The notes under the pieces: model-generated
Database searches by the model: none
Seen by the model: only the letters and a program-made list of their open reading frames with translations
Told to the model about the DNA's origin: nothing
Made by a program: the position numbers and the translations under genes
Assembly: GCF_018500155.2 (NCBI RefSeq)
Contig: NZ_JAHBAK020000020.1
Location: forward strand, 1-55,071
Source: Polynucleobacter sp.
GTDB lineage: Bacteria > Pseudomonadota > Gammaproteobacteria > Burkholderiales > Burkholderiaceae
DNA length: 55,071 nucleotides
Direction of reading: 5' to 3'
In this document: piece by piece, positions 8,546-18,848 of the stretch
Numbering within the stretch: the stretch's first letter is position 1
Layout of the letters: each line of letters opens with the position of its first letter

Positions 8546-9313
8546 TTACATCCGGAAGTTTTCACCCAGGTAGACTCGACGAACGGCATCGTTCTGAATA
8601 ATTTGGTCGGGCTGGCCTTCTGCCAAGACGCTTCCCTCGCTGATGATGTAAGCGTGGTCGCAAATACCCAGAGTTTCACGCACATTGTGGTCGGTAATTA
8701 AAACGCCAATTTGTCGATCTCTTAAAAAACGAACAATACGCTGAATTTCCCCAACAGCAATAGGGTCAACGCCAGCAAATGGCTCATCAAGCAAGATAAA
8801 TTTGGGTTGGGATGCTAAGGCGCGGGCAATCTCCACCCGTCGACGCTCTCCACCCGATAAGGAAAGGGCGGGATTATTGCGCAGATGACTAATCTGTAGC
8901 TCACCTAGCAATTCATCAAGACGACTTGCTATTTCACCTTTGCTTAGGGGTTTGCCGCCTTGAACCTGCAGCTCTAAAACGGCCTGAATATTTTCAGCTA
9001 CATTCAATTTTCTAAAAACAGATGCTTCTTGTGGAAGGTAAGACAATCCCATGCGAGCTCGCTCGTGAATAGGCAGGTGAGTAATGTCTGCTCCATCCAA
9101 GACAATGCGTCCGGCATCCAAAGGTACCAACCCCACAATCATGTAAAAAGATGTGGTTTTGCCAGCACCATTAGGTCCTAGGAGACCTACCACTTCACCG
9201 CACTTAACCTCTACAGAAACATCTCGGACTACGGTTCTAGATCCATAGCGTTTCTGAAGATTGTGGGCGCTTAGTGTGGGTTTTGAATTTTGAGCCGTTA
9301 AATCCGTTGTCAT
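8546..9313 (-). CDS. lptB: LPS export ABC transporter ATP-binding protein
   Basis: Powers extraction of lipopolysaccharide from the inner membrane as the ATPase of LptB2FGC. The 255-residue protein has Walker [10 protein letters not shown] near residue 44. The signature [15 protein letters not shown] is near residue 144, Walker B is [13 protein letters not shown], and the switch histidine is in [10 protein letters not shown]. Its ATG overlaps the lptA stop in an ATGA. The C-terminal [12 protein letters not shown] is typical of the family. Confidence 0.97.
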   Translation of the reverse strand: MTTDLTAQNSKPTLSAHNLQKRYGSRTVVRDVSVEVKCGEVVGLLGPNGAGKTTSFYMIVGLVPLDAGRIVLDGADITHLPIHERARMGLSYLPQEASVFRKLNVAENIQAVLELQVQGGKPLSKGEIASRLDELLGELQISHLRNNPALSLSGGERRRVEIARALASQPKFILLDEPFAGVDPIAVGEIQRIVRFLRDRQIGVLITDHNVRETLGICDHAYIISEGSVLAEGQPDQIIQNDAVRRVYLGENFRM

Positions 9314-9870
9314 TTCTCTAAGGTAGCTTTTCGTCTTGGTGAGAGGATTGCGCGCGCTAAGGGTAGGTCCTCTGGTTTGGCATTAGCAGGAGGTAAAACA
9401 CGATAACGTTCTTTGACATCATCGTACTCAATTTTCCAGCCGTGTAGTTTATCGAGCATTTGCATATTCAGCGTGCGCTTAAGGCTCGCATCGCCGGTAA
9501 TGGTCAGAATCTCTGTTTTGGCGTCATAGGTTACTTGGGTGCCGCGTCCATTGATAAATTCATCAGCTGGGCCTTCACGACGTTGCCGAAAACTCGCTGT
9601 TGCATCTGGTGAGCCTTTGACGTCGATAAATTCATAACCCTCGGGATCCACTTGAATATGGCCATCATCTCCCGTAACTAGCATGGTGCCTTTAATTAAT
9701 AAAACCTCACCTTTTAAGTCGTATACCTGCTGAACATCATTCACAGAAACCTTTTCCGCTTCCAAAATGATGGGTTTGTCTTGATCTGCTTTTTCGGCAA
9801 GCGCATGCTGATGGGTGACCAGTGCGGCAATAAAAACCCCCGAGCAAAATAGATATTTCATGGGAGACAT
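9310..9870 (-). CDS. lptA: Lipopolysaccharide transport periplasmic protein LptA
   Basis: Forms the periplasmic bridge that carries LPS between LptC and LptD. The chosen ATG gives 186 residues with a signal peptide ending HALA before EKADQDKP. The OstA-type beta-jellyroll follows (KISVNDVQ-like repeat, [28 protein letters not shown]). A GGGG-containing ribosome site precedes this ATG, which starts one base after the lptC stop. Longer readings from a TTG overlap lptC. An internal ATG three codons further in is also possible. Confidence 0.92.
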   Translation of the reverse strand: MSPMKYLFCSGVFIAALVTHQHALAEKADQDKPIILEAEKVSVNDVQQVYDLKGEVLLIKGTMLVTGDDGHIQVDPEGYEFIDVKGSPDATASFRQRREGPADEFINGRGTQVTYDAKTEILTITGDASLKRTLNMQMLDKLHGWKIEYDDVKERYRVLPPANAKPEDLPLARAILSPRRKATLEK

Positions 9871-9871
9871 T

Positions 9872-10513
9872 TTATTGAGCCCCTTTGGGCGCGCGCTCAA
9901 TTCGACCTTTAACTTGACCTGAGAGAGTCATACTCTGTTGAATGTTATTGAAAATACCCCCGTCAGTTGAATTCATCATGGAAGTGCCTTGCTCAAGCGT
10001 GATTGGGCGATTCGTTTCAATAATGTCATCATTAATTAACACCTTGAAGTAGCTAGAGGTTGCGAGCATGCGCAATGTAGCTGGTTCGGTCTCTGTTGCT
10101 GCCTGAGCAGGTCTGAAGATAGAAGCATTATTAAAAAGCTCAAGAATAGTCAGATCGCCATCCATATGGCCAGTGTCAGCCTTCACGGTGACTGGTGCTT
10201 TATTCGGTTGGAAAAGACGCATGCGAGGAATGTCAAAATCCATCGAAGCATCATCGTCATAGTGTGTGAGTTTATCGGTCAATATTCTGTACTTAGTATT
10301 ACCAAGTTCATTGAGAGCTGAAAGTGTGCCATGTTTAATGATGTAATCTGGCTCATGAAGGCGAATGCGCTCTTGTGCAGGAGCTTCTGGCGGAGAGGTT
10401 TTTTGCACCAGCCAGAAGGTCATTAAGGTTAAAACGCCCATCACAATCAATGGCATTAGGCGCAATAAAGTGCGACCTATACCTATTTTGATTTGTTGAG
10501 AGGTGAATGACAT
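9872..10513 (-). CDS. lptC: LPS export system protein LptC
   Basis: Inner-membrane anchored partner that passes LPS from LptB2FG to LptA. The 213-residue protein has one N-terminal membrane helix at about residues 17-36 (LMPLIVMGVLTLMTFWLVQ). A periplasmic beta-jellyroll domain with EPDYIIKHG and a GHMDGDL turn follows. It begins 3 bases after kdsC and is followed at once by lptA, the classic kdsD-kdsC-lptC-lptA-lptB order. Sequence conservation in LptC is low, so the call leans partly on context. Confidence 0.9.
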   Translation of the reverse strand: MSFTSQQIKIGIGRTLLRLMPLIVMGVLTLMTFWLVQKTSPPEAPAQERIRLHEPDYIIKHGTLSALNELGNTKYRILTDKLTHYDDDASMDFDIPRMRLFQPNKAPVTVKADTGHMDGDLTILELFNNASIFRPAQAATETEPATLRMLATSSYFKVLINDDIIETNRPITLEQGTSMMNSTDGGIFNNIQQSMTLSGQVKGRIERAPKGAQ

Positions 10514-10516
10514 CCT

Positions 10517-11089
10517 TTACTGTTTAGCCTTATTAAGTAATTCATCATAGCGATTTTGTGCTTTGAGGATCAAATCGCACACCTCGCGCACTGCGCCGCT
10601 ACCACCTTCGCGCGCAGTGATTAAGTGAGACACTTTTTTTACTTCCAAATGTGCTTGAGCTGGAGCAATTCGTAAGCCAGCATTTTTCATCATAGCGAGA
10701 TCCGGCCAATCATCTCCCATGACTGCACAGTCCTTCTCTTGCATGCCAAGGGATTTCAGTATCTCAGCCAAAACTAAGGATTTGTTTTCCACTCCCATGT
10801 GGGCATGTTGAATACCTAATTCCTCGCAACGCGCCAGAACCATCTTGGAGTTTCTGCCGGTAATGATCGCAGTGGGGATATTGCATTGCTCTAAGAGCTT
10901 AATACCCAAGCCATCCTGAATATCAAAGGCCTTAAGTGATTCTTTGCCATCTGCACCAATCCAAACTTGTCCGTTGGTGAGAACACCATCAACATCCAAT
11001 ACCAATAACTTCACATTTGCTGCGCGCTCTAAGGCTTGCGGGTGATCTGGGTATGGATTTGTTTGATGATGGGCAAAGATGTTGGACAT
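10517..11089 (-). CDS. kdsC: 3-deoxy-D-manno-octulosonate-8-phosphate phosphatase
   Basis: HAD-superfamily phosphatase that makes free Kdo for the LPS inner core. The 190-residue protein carries the DxD nucleophile motif LVLDVDGVLTNG near residue 31. The AIITGRNSKMVLARCEELGI motif is near residue 75 and GDDWPDL near residue 122. No cap domain is present, matching the tetrameric C0 KdsC type. It lies between kdsD, 20 bases upstream, and lptC, so Kdo synthesis and LPS transport are co-expressed. Confidence 0.95.
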   Translation of the reverse strand: MSNIFAHHQTNPYPDHPQALERAANVKLLVLDVDGVLTNGQVWIGADGKESLKAFDIQDGLGIKLLEQCNIPTAIITGRNSKMVLARCEELGIQHAHMGVENKSLVLAEILKSLGMQEKDCAVMGDDWPDLAMMKNAGLRIAPAQAHLEVKKVSHLITAREGGSGAVREVCDLILKAQNRYDELLNKAKQ

Positions 11090-11109
11090 AAAGTTGAGTG
11101 TTGCGAGTG

Positions 11110-12102
11110 TTAAATGACCTTAGCTGCAAAAAGATCATGAAGATTTAATGCGCCCAATAAAGTGCCATCTTGATCAGTTACGACTAAATGATTAATGCGG
11201 TGCTTTTCCATCATCTCAATGGCTTCTTCTGCCAAAAGCTCCGGCGGTATGGTCCGTGGATTAGGAGTAATCGCATTTTTCAGGGTGATGCTACTCAAAT
11301 CAGAACTTTTCTCTAGTAGTCGACGTAGATCACCATCAGTCAATATGCCAAAGACTTTTTGACTCTCATTTAGCACTACCACCATACCCATACGCTTTGC
11401 TGTCATCTCCAGCAATGCCTCTTGAAGTGAGGCTTGTACAGAAATTTTTGGTGTGTCATTAAGCCCGCGCATGACTTCGCTCACATGCATTAATTGTTTT
11501 CGGCCCAATCGACCACCAGGATGGGAGCGCTGAAAATCTTCTGCTTTAAAGCCACGTGCATCTAGTAAGGCAACCGCGAGAGCATCTCCCATCGCTAATG
11601 TGGCAGTTGTGCTGCTGGTGGGTGCAAGATTTAACGGGCACGCTTCTTTTTCAACGCTGGTATCTAAGTGCGCATCTGCTAATTTGGCAAGTGAAGATTC
11701 TGGGGCGCCTGTGAGTGCGATCAGTTTGGCGCCAGTACGTTTCACAATCGGCACGATCGTTAATAGTTCATCGGTTTCGCCAGAATTAGAGAGGGCAACA
11801 AAAACATCATCTCTAGTGACCATCCCTAGGTCACCATGACTGGCCTCAGCTGGGTGAACAAAAAATGCTGGTGATCCAGTCGAAGCAAAAGTGGCGGCAA
11901 TTTTTCGGGCAATATGACCCGACTTGCCAATGCCAGAAACGACAATTCTGCCCTTGCAGTCGTGCAAAAGCTGTACGGCATGTACTAAGGCGTCCGCATG
12001 GATGCCTTCAAGGCGATCGCGCATTGTTTGCAGTGCAGCAGCCTCAATGGTGAGGGTGTCGCGAGCAAGCTTTAGGGTACGTTCACGAGTCTTAGCTATC
12101 AT
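11110..12102 (-). CDS. kdsD: Arabinose-5-phosphate isomerase
   Basis: Converts ribulose 5-phosphate to arabinose 5-phosphate, the first committed precursor of Kdo. The 330-residue protein has an N-terminal SIS domain (GIGKSGHIARKIAATFASTG near residue 57, ALSNSGETDEL near residue 105). Two CBS domains follow from about residue 210, the second with MEKHRINHLVVTDQDG. It is the first gene of the kds-lpt group. Its ATG is only 11 bases from the divergent antiporter ATG, so its promoter must lie within the neighbour's coding region. Confidence 0.95.
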   Translation of the reverse strand: MIAKTRERTLKLARDTLTIEAAALQTMRDRLEGIHADALVHAVQLLHDCKGRIVVSGIGKSGHIARKIAATFASTGSPAFFVHPAEASHGDLGMVTRDDVFVALSNSGETDELLTIVPIVKRTGAKLIALTGAPESSLAKLADAHLDTSVEKEACPLNLAPTSSTTATLAMGDALAVALLDARGFKAEDFQRSHPGGRLGRKQLMHVSEVMRGLNDTPKISVQASLQEALLEMTAKRMGMVVVLNESQKVFGILTDGDLRRLLEKSSDLSSITLKNAITPNPRTIPPELLAEEAIEMMEKHRINHLVVTDQDGTLLGALNLHDLFAAKVI

Positions 12103-12113
12103 CGAGTAAGTAT

Positions 12114-14096
12114 ATGCCGTCAGTCCTTCAATTAACTCTCATTCTCCTAGCCGCTGGTGTGGCTGGAGTTGTTATTTTCCGCTATTTTGGCTTACCCCCT
12201 ATTTTGGGCTATTTGGCCATTGGCGTGCTGATTGGCCCTAATACGCTTGGATTGGCAAGTGACTCAGCTACTGTTAAGTATTTAGCAGAGTTTGGCGTGG
12301 TTTTTTTAATGTTTTCGATTGGGCTGGAATTCAACCTCCATAAGCTCAGATCGATGAAAACCATCGTATTTGGACTCGGTGGCAGCCAAGTGGTTTTAAC
12401 CATGCTGTTAGCTGTGCCAGCCAGTCTTCTCATGAATTGGATTTATCCCATCTCTTGGCAAGCTGCAATTGCACTGGGTGGCGCGCTAGCGATGTCTTCA
12501 ACGGCGATTGTCACTAAGCTCATTGCCGATCGTGCTGAATTAGAAACAGAGCATGGACGCAATGTTGTCGGTATTTTGTTATTTCAAGATTTGGCGGTGG
12601 TGTTCTTGTTGATTCTTTTGCCGTCTCTTGGAAAGAATCCTAAAGATCTCTTTGTCGCCTTAACTGCTGCCTCAATCAAAATTACAGTGGCATTGACATT
12701 GATTTTCTTTATTGGTCAGTCGCTGATGAGTCGTTGGTTTAGGTTGGTAGCAAAACTGCGCTCACAAGAGCTATTCATGCTCAATCTATTGTTGATTGTT
12801 TTGGGTATGGCGGCATTAACAGAGCACTTTTGGCTCTCATTGGCGCTCGGCGCGTTTTTGGCGGGCATGTTGATTTCTGAAACACCCTACCGTCATCAAG
12901 TTGAAGAAGATGTCAAACCTTTTCGTGATGTATTGCTGGGGCTGTTCTTTATTACGATTGGCATGCTGCTTGACTTTAAGGTCATTAGCGAGCAGTGGGT
13001 TCTAGTGATAGTCCTTTTATTAGGGCCGCTATTGTTTAAATTTGGATTGATCGCAATACTTGCTCGCTTTTTTGGCTCCAGTCCAGGTATTTCGATTCGC
13101 ACGGGCTTATGTCTTGCCCAAGCTGGTGAATTTGGTTTTGTATTGTTAAATCAAATTGATGGTCTAGATTTAATTGATCCAACATTAAGTCAGGCAGTGT
13201 TAGCTGCCATGCTCCTCTCGATGTTTTGCGCTCCATTTCTCATTGAATACAGCGATCGTATTGCCATGCGTTTCTCAAGCAATGAATGGTTATTGCAATC
13301 ACTCGCATTAACACGGGTTGCTGCAAAGAGTGTGCGCAATGAAAATCACGTCATTATTTGTGGCTTTGGACGATCTGGCCAAAGTCTCGCTCGTATGCTC
13401 GATCAAGAAAAAATTCCTTACATTGCTTTGGATTTGGATCCTGATCGAGTAAAGGAAGCTGCTGCTGCTGGCGACAACGTGGTTTATGGAGATGCTAGCC
13501 GTGAAAATTATCTAGTAGCCGCTGGCTTATCTCGGGCTAAGACTGTAGTCATCACTTACGCAGATACACCAGCAAGCTTAAGGGTTTTGCGCCAGGTCGA
13601 ACATTTAAGACCAGGCATGACCGTTTTAGTGCGTACGAGAGATGATGCTGATATTGGTAAGTTACAAGCCGCTGGTGCTACCGAAGTAGTTCCTGAGTTG
13701 ATTGAGGGCAGTTTGATGATTGCGTCCCATGTGCTCTTGATCATGGGTGTGCCCATGCGTAAGGTAGTCAGACGCATTACGACTGCGCGCGAGGAGCGCT
13801 ATAGCTTGTTGAGGGGTTATTTCCGCGGCTCAAGTGATGATGATTTTGGGTCAAATGAATCTTGGCGCCTACATTCGATCACTTTGCTGCCTAATTCACA
13901 GGCTGTCGGCAAAACACTAGAGGAACTAGATTTGGGAGCCGAGGGGGTCAGTGTTCAAGCGGTCCGTCGTAAAGGGCGTAATGCTGATTATGCAAAGTTG
14001 ATACTGACGCCCGAATTGCAACTACTGGCAAACGATATCTTGGTGATCTCAGGTAGTTCTGAAGCAATTGACTTGGCTGAAGCTAAATTACTCTGA
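12114..14096 (+). CDS. Kef-type monovalent cation:proton antiporter (CPA2 family) with RCK domain
   Basis: A 660-residue inner-membrane transporter. About twelve hydrophobic segments cover residues 1-390, including the GYLAIGVLIGPNTLGL and FSIGLEFNLHKLR motifs of the CPA2 family. A cytosolic RCK/TrkA-N nucleotide-binding domain follows from about residue 412 (HVIICGFGRSGQSLARML). A TrkA-C-like domain ends the protein. Kef proteins expel potassium and are gated by glutathione adducts, but gating residues cannot be assigned here. The kdsD-kef head-to-head layout is common in the order. A specific KefB or KefC name is not justified. Confidence 0.9.
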   Translation: MPSVLQLTLILLAAGVAGVVIFRYFGLPPILGYLAIGVLIGPNTLGLASDSATVKYLAEFGVVFLMFSIGLEFNLHKLRSMKTIVFGLGGSQVVLTMLLAVPASLLMNWIYPISWQAAIALGGALAMSSTAIVTKLIADRAELETEHGRNVVGILLFQDLAVVFLLILLPSLGKNPKDLFVALTAASIKITVALTLIFFIGQSLMSRWFRLVAKLRSQELFMLNLLLIVLGMAALTEHFWLSLALGAFLAGMLISETPYRHQVEEDVKPFRDVLLGLFFITIGMLLDFKVISEQWVLVIVLLLGPLLFKFGLIAILARFFGSSPGISIRTGLCLAQAGEFGFVLLNQIDGLDLIDPTLSQAVLAAMLLSMFCAPFLIEYSDRIAMRFSSNEWLLQSLALTRVAAKSVRNENHVIICGFGRSGQSLARMLDQEKIPYIALDLDPDRVKEAAAAGDNVVYGDASRENYLVAAGLSRAKTVVITYADTPASLRVLRQVEHLRPGMTVLVRTRDDADIGKLQAAGATEVVPELIEGSLMIASHVLLIMGVPMRKVVRRITTAREERYSLLRGYFRGSSDDDFGSNESWRLHSITLLPNSQAVGKTLEELDLGAEGVSVQAVRRKGRNADYAKLILTPELQLLANDILVISGSSEAIDLAEAKLL

Positions 14097-14114
14097 GATC
14101 TCGGTTAAAAAAGA

Positions 14115-17003
14115 TTATTTCTTTTTCTTGTTGGCAGTAGATTTGCGTGCGAGTAGTGGCGCTAGATAGTGACCAGTAAAACTAGCTGTATTTTTCACCA
14201 CATCCTCCGGTGTTCCAGTTGCTATGATTTGCCCGCCACCAGCTCCGCCTTTGGGACCTAAATCAATAATCCAATCTGCGGTTTTAATGACATCCAAATT
14301 GTGCTCAATGATGACAATTGTGTTCCCTTGTTTCTTGAGAGTTTGAATCACGGTGAGCAGCAACTGAATGTCATGAAAATGCAAGCCGGTTGTTGGTTCA
14401 TCTAGGATATAGAGCGTTCTGCCCGTATCTCGTTTCGAGAGCTCAAGCGATAATTTCACGCGCTGAGCTTCGCCACCAGATAGCGTAGTTGCGCTTTGAC
14501 CAAGCTGAACATAGCCTAACCCGACATCTAAAAGTGTTTTAAGTTTTCTTTTAACAACAGGTACAGCCTCAAAAAATTCATGTGCTTGTTCAATAGTCAT
14601 CGACAGCACTTCGTGAATATTTTTACCTTTGTAACGAATATCTAAGGTCTCGCGGTTGTAGCGCTTTCCATGACAAACGTCACATGGAACATAAACATCA
14701 GGCAAGAAGTGCATTTCTACCTTGAGGACACCGTCCCCTTCACAGGAATCGCAACGACCGCCTTTGACGTTAAAAGAAAAGCGGCCAGCTTCATAACCAC
14801 GCTCGCGAGCTGCTGGAACTCCAGCAAACAATTCACGAATAGGAGTGAATAGACCGGTATAGGTAGCCGGATTGGACCGTGGAGTTCTGCCGATAGGCGA
14901 TTGATCAACGCTAATCACTTTATCGAAGTGCTCAAGGCCTTTAATAGCATCATGAGCAGCCGGCTCAGTGCTTGAGCCATACAGATGTTGCGCTACTGCA
15001 TGATGCAACGTGTCATTAATGAGGGTAGATTTCCCTGATCCAGATACACCGGTTACGCAGGTTAAAAGCCCCACTGGAATTTTGGCATGCACTGACTGCA
15101 AGTTGTTGCCACGTGCACCAATAATTTCAAGAAAACGATCGTTTACAGGAATACGCTTTTGTGGAACTTCGATAGCTTCTCGTCCTGCGAGATAGGCGCC
15201 TGTGAGTGAGTTCGGGTTGGCTTCAACTTCAGCCGGCGTACCTTGAGCCACGATAGCGCCACCATGCACTCCAGCGCCAGGGCCAATATCAATTACCCAG
15301 TCTGAGGCACGAATCATGTCTTCATCGTGCTCTACTACCAAGACACTATTACCTAAATCACGTAGGTGCTTTAACGTACCAATTAATCGATCGTTATCAC
15401 GTTGATGTAATCCGATAGAAGGCTCATCCAATACATACATCACTCCTGTTAAACCAGAACCGATCTGGCTTGCAAGGCGAATTCGTTGTGCTTCACCACC
15501 TGATAGGGTATCGGCACTGCGTTCAAGAGATAGATAGTCAAGCCCTACATCATTTAAAAAGCGTAAACGAGCACTGATCTCTTTCACAATCTTGTCAGCA
15601 ATTTCTTTCTTGGCGCCTTGAAGCTCTAATGATTCAAAATATTCTTTGGCTTCTTTGAGTGGCAGTGCGCTGATTTCATATATAGCGCGGGATTGTTTTT
15701 TCTCACCCACTTTGACAAAGCGCGCTTCTTTACGCAAGCGGCTGCCATTGCACTCTGGGCAAGTTTGAATATTTTGATAACGCGCTAATTCTTCGCGAAC
15801 GGTGACTGAATCCGTCTCGCGATAGCGACGCTCAAAATTGGCAACAATGCCTTCAAACGCATGCTCACGGATCGTGTTTTTGCCACGCTCATTAATATAC
15901 TCAAAGGGGATGGTTACATCACCGGAGCCCAACAAGATGAGGTCTTGTTGCTTTTTAGAAAGTGATTCAAACGGTTTCTCAACATCAAACCCGCCATGTT
16001 TAGCAAGGGTTTGCAGTAGCTTGAAGTAAAACTGGTTGCGGCGATCCCAACCTTTGATTGCACCAGAGGCCAGTGAAAGTTCGGGATGGGCCACTATGCG
16101 CTTAGGATCAAAGAACGATTGATGCCCTAACCCATCACACGAAGGACAAGCACCCATTGGGTTATTAAAGGAAAAGAGGCGTGGCTCAAGTTCTTGCAAT
16201 GAATACGAGCACACGGGGCAGGCAAACTTACTTGAAAAAATCATTTCCTTGCCGGTATCCATGTCTACCACCATGGCTTTACCATCCGCTAAGCGGAGAG
16301 CAGTCTCAAAGGATTCTGCAAGTCGCTGTTGAATATCAGGACGCACTTTGATGCGATCTACAACAACCTCAATAGAATGCTTATCGTTTTTCTTTAACGC
16401 TGGAACTTGATCCACTTCAAAAATTTCTGCCTTAGCCGCGTTAGCTGTGCCGCCGCCAGAGCGCACGCGAAAGCGCACAAAACCTTGTGCTTGCAAGTCT
16501 TGAAAGAGGTCGACAAACTCGCCTTTGCGCTCACTGACTACGGGAGCCAGAATCATTAATTTAGTATCTTCTGGTAATGCGAGAACGGTATCCACCATTT
16601 GCGAAACACTTTGTGCTTCTAAAGGTAGATTGTGATCAGGACAGTGCGGCGTTCCTGCGCGTGCAAATAATAGACGCAAGTAATCATGAATTTCTGTAAC
16701 GGTTCCTACGGTTGAGCGTGGATTGTGACTAGTTGCTTTTTGCTCAATGGAGATTGCAGGCGAAAGACCTTCAATCGTGTCAACATCTGGTTTTTCCATC
16801 AACTGTAAAAATTGACGGGCATAAGCAGAAAGCGACTCAACATAACGTCTCTGCCCTTCGGCATATAAGGTATCAAAAGCTAATGAACTTTTGCCAGACC
16901 CCGATAAGCCAGTTAAGACGACGAGTTTTTCCCTAGGGATGTCTAGATTGATATTTTTGAGGTTGTGGGTGCGGGCACCACGGATCTTGATTTCGTTATT
17001 CAT
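14115..17003 (-). CDS. uvrA: UvrABC excinuclease subunit A
   Basis: Damage-sensing ATPase of nucleotide excision repair. The 962-residue protein has two ABC modules: Walker [16 protein letters not shown] near residue 32 and [15 protein letters not shown] near residue 650. Each module has an LSGGEAQR signature. Zinc-binding cysteine groups are CPVC/CPSC near residues 273-300 and CDSC/CDVC near residues 760-785. The C-terminus is lysine-rich. It converges on the Kef gene with an 18-base gap and no visible terminator, and diverges from the MFS gene by 37 bases. No clear LexA box is seen in that gap. Confidence 0.97.
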   Translation of the reverse strand: MNNEIKIRGARTHNLKNINLDIPREKLVVLTGLSGSGKSSLAFDTLYAEGQRRYVESLSAYARQFLQLMEKPDVDTIEGLSPAISIEQKATSHNPRSTVGTVTEIHDYLRLLFARAGTPHCPDHNLPLEAQSVSQMVDTVLALPEDTKLMILAPVVSERKGEFVDLFQDLQAQGFVRFRVRSGGGTANAAKAEIFEVDQVPALKKNDKHSIEVVVDRIKVRPDIQQRLAESFETALRLADGKAMVVDMDTGKEMIFSSKFACPVCSYSLQELEPRLFSFNNPMGACPSCDGLGHQSFFDPKRIVAHPELSLASGAIKGWDRRNQFYFKLLQTLAKHGGFDVEKPFESLSKKQQDLILLGSGDVTIPFEYINERGKNTIREHAFEGIVANFERRYRETDSVTVREELARYQNIQTCPECNGSRLRKEARFVKVGEKKQSRAIYEISALPLKEAKEYFESLELQGAKKEIADKIVKEISARLRFLNDVGLDYLSLERSADTLSGGEAQRIRLASQIGSGLTGVMYVLDEPSIGLHQRDNDRLIGTLKHLRDLGNSVLVVEHDEDMIRASDWVIDIGPGAGVHGGAIVAQGTPAEVEANPNSLTGAYLAGREAIEVPQKRIPVNDRFLEIIGARGNNLQSVHAKIPVGLLTCVTGVSGSGKSTLINDTLHHAVAQHLYGSSTEPAAHDAIKGLEHFDKVISVDQSPIGRTPRSNPATYTGLFTPIRELFAGVPAARERGYEAGRFSFNVKGGRCDSCEGDGVLKVEMHFLPDVYVPCDVCHGKRYNRETLDIRYKGKNIHEVLSMTIEQAHEFFEAVPVVKRKLKTLLDVGLGYVQLGQSATTLSGGEAQRVKLSLELSKRDTGRTLYILDEPTTGLHFHDIQLLLTVIQTLKKQGNTIVIIEHNLDVIKTADWIIDLGPKGGAGGGQIIATGTPEDVVKNTASFTGHYLAPLLARKSTANKKKK

Positions 17004-17040
17004 GATTTTTTAGCGTAACTTGTTAATATAGCTCTTTCTG

Positions 17041-18219
17041 ATGAATCCTTCTGAACTTCGCTCCACTCTGGCCTTAGCAGGCATCTTCGGCCTACGAATG
17101 CTAGGCCTGTTCCTCTTATTGCCCGTATTTAGCATCCACGCAAGGGGTTTGCCTGGTGGTGAGCATGCCCTTTGGGTTGGCTTGACGCTGGGAATCTTCA
17201 ATATTGTGCAGGCGTGTTTTTACATTCCGTTAGGGCGTTTATCTGATCGGGTTGGTCGTAAAGTGGTTGTTTTGTGGGGCCTCTCTTTGTTTGTGGCTGG
17301 TGCCTTAATTTGTGCAGCCAAGGATGATTTGCTTTGGATTGCTTTGGGTCGCGGCATTATGGGTGCTGGGGCTGTTTCAGCGGCAATCTCAGCATGGGTT
17401 GCTGACTTAACGCGCGAACAGGTACGTACCCGAGCCATGGCGCTTGTCGGTGGCAGTATTGCCCTGTCATTCGCCCTCTCCTTGGTGATGGCGGCGCCCA
17501 TATATCGCATGATTAGTTTGAGTGGGATTTTTGTGGTCTTAGCAATCCTTGGTGTCGTAGCAATGTTAGTGACTTACTACCTTTTGCCTTCAGGCAAGAC
17601 TAACACTCCAATTGCACAAGCTTCGCTGCGAGAGGTATTTTTTAGACCGGAATTAGTGCGTTTGAATGTAGGCGTCTTTGTTTTGCATGCTACGCAAGTG
17701 GCGATGTTCTTGGTGGTACCCCGTCTATTAGTACAAGCTGGATTGCCACTTTCATCACATTGGGAAATTTATCTGCCAGTAGTTTTGCTGTCATTTTTTT
17801 GCATGGCACCCATTTTGATTTTTGGTGAAAAAAAACAAAAACTGCGCACAATTTTGTTACTTGCGATTGTCTTGTTATTGATTGCTGAGATTCTATTTAC
17901 AAAGACTTCATCCATTATTTCTATTGCCATTGCTTTATTGATTTATTTTGTGGGATTTAACTTATTAGAGGCCTTACAACCTTCTTTGGTATCGCGCTTT
18001 GCTAAGGAATCTAAAGGCACTGCCCTCGGTGTATACAACACAACTCAGTCAATTGGTTTATTCACCGGAGCAGCAATTGGCGGATATTTAATGGATAGCC
18101 ATGGAGAATTATCAGTCTTTGTGATGGGTGCTGTACTCCTCATTTGCTGGCTTATAATTGCTTGGTCGATGCGTGAGTTGCCTGCAAAGGTTCCTCAATC
18201 AAAAGATATCGCAGCATAG
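17041..18219 (+). CDS. MFS transporter, YajR-like without the C-terminal YAM domain
   Basis: A 392-residue major facilitator with twelve predicted membrane segments. Motif A reads GRLSDRVGRK in the loop between helices 2 and 3. The region GLRMLGLFLLLPVF near the N-terminus and ADLTREQVRTRAMA near residue 120 resemble E. coli YajR, a putative drug-type transporter of unknown substrate. The protein stops soon after helix 12, so the extra cytosolic domain of YajR is absent. Position between uvrA and ssb is usual in Burkholderiales. The substrate cannot be told from sequence. Confidence 0.85.
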   Translation: MNPSELRSTLALAGIFGLRMLGLFLLLPVFSIHARGLPGGEHALWVGLTLGIFNIVQACFYIPLGRLSDRVGRKVVVLWGLSLFVAGALICAAKDDLLWIALGRGIMGAGAVSAAISAWVADLTREQVRTRAMALVGGSIALSFALSLVMAAPIYRMISLSGIFVVLAILGVVAMLVTYYLLPSGKTNTPIAQASLREVFFRPELVRLNVGVFVLHATQVAMFLVVPRLLVQAGLPLSSHWEIYLPVVLLSFFCMAPILIFGEKKQKLRTILLLAIVLLLIAEILFTKTSSIISIAIALLIYFVGFNLLEALQPSLVSRFAKESKGTALGVYNTTQSIGLFTGAAIGGYLMDSHGELSVFVMGAVLLICWLIIAWSMRELPAKVPQSKDIAA

Positions 18220-18306
18220 ACAAAGCCGCAGCTTTTCATTGATGTTTAGAAATTCAGTAGTCATTTTTAGTGTTATTAACAGCAGTATTTTTCTTCGGGA
18301 GACAAC

Positions 18307-18762
18307 ATGGCTTCGGTAAATAAGGTCATCATCGTGGGTAACGTAGGACGTGATCCAGAAACGCGTTACATGCCAAGCGGCGACGCCGTTACAAATATTT
18401 CAGTAGCAACATCTGATCGCTACAAAGATAAACAAACTGGCGAAATGAAAGAAACTACTGAGTGGCATCGCGTAGCGTTCTTTGGTAAGTTAGCAGAAAT
18501 CGCTGGCCAGTATCTCAAAAAAGGTTCGCAGGTTTATGTTGAGGGTCGTTTGCGTACTCGTAAATGGACCGATGCGAGTGGACAAGAAAAATATTCCACA
18601 GAGATCGTTGCAGAAACAATGCAAATGCTAGGCGGTAAGCCTGTTGGTGGAGGCGGCGATGGCGGCGAGAGTTATAGTCGCTCTAAGTCTGCAGAGCAAT
18701 CAGCACCTGCCTCATCTAGTGCAGCATCTCTTGGTGCAATGGATGACGATATTCCATTTTAA
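18307..18762 (+). CDS. ssb: Single-stranded DNA-binding protein
   Basis: A 151-residue SSB. An OB-fold spans residues 1-105 ([51 protein letters not shown]). A glycine/serine-rich flexible linker follows, then the acidic tip DDDIPF that recruits repair and replication partners. A GGGAG ribosome site lies just before the ATG. It sits 87 bases after the MFS gene and ends at a strong shared terminator. Its position near uvrA is shared by many proteobacteria. Confidence 0.97.
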   Translation: MASVNKVIIVGNVGRDPETRYMPSGDAVTNISVATSDRYKDKQTGEMKETTEWHRVAFFGKLAEIAGQYLKKGSQVYVEGRLRTRKWTDASGQEKYSTEIVAETMQMLGGKPVGGGGDGGESYSRSKSAEQSAPASSSAASLGAMDDDIPF

Positions 18763-18792
18763 GTAGTGCGTAACGCAGTAGCTGCTGCAAAT

Positions 18793-18828
18793 AAAAACCC
18801 CTTGTAGGAATTCCTAGAAGGGGTTTTT
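18793..18828. terminator. Bidirectional intrinsic terminator between ssb and queF
   Basis: A stem of AAAAACCCCTT against AAGGGGTTTTT, with an inner GGAATTCC palindrome as apical stem, gives poly-U on either strand. It lies 30 bases after ssb and 20 bases after the convergent queF stop, so it can end both transcripts. Confidence 0.9.
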
Positions 18829-18848
18829 CATTTATGAGGCATCAATTG

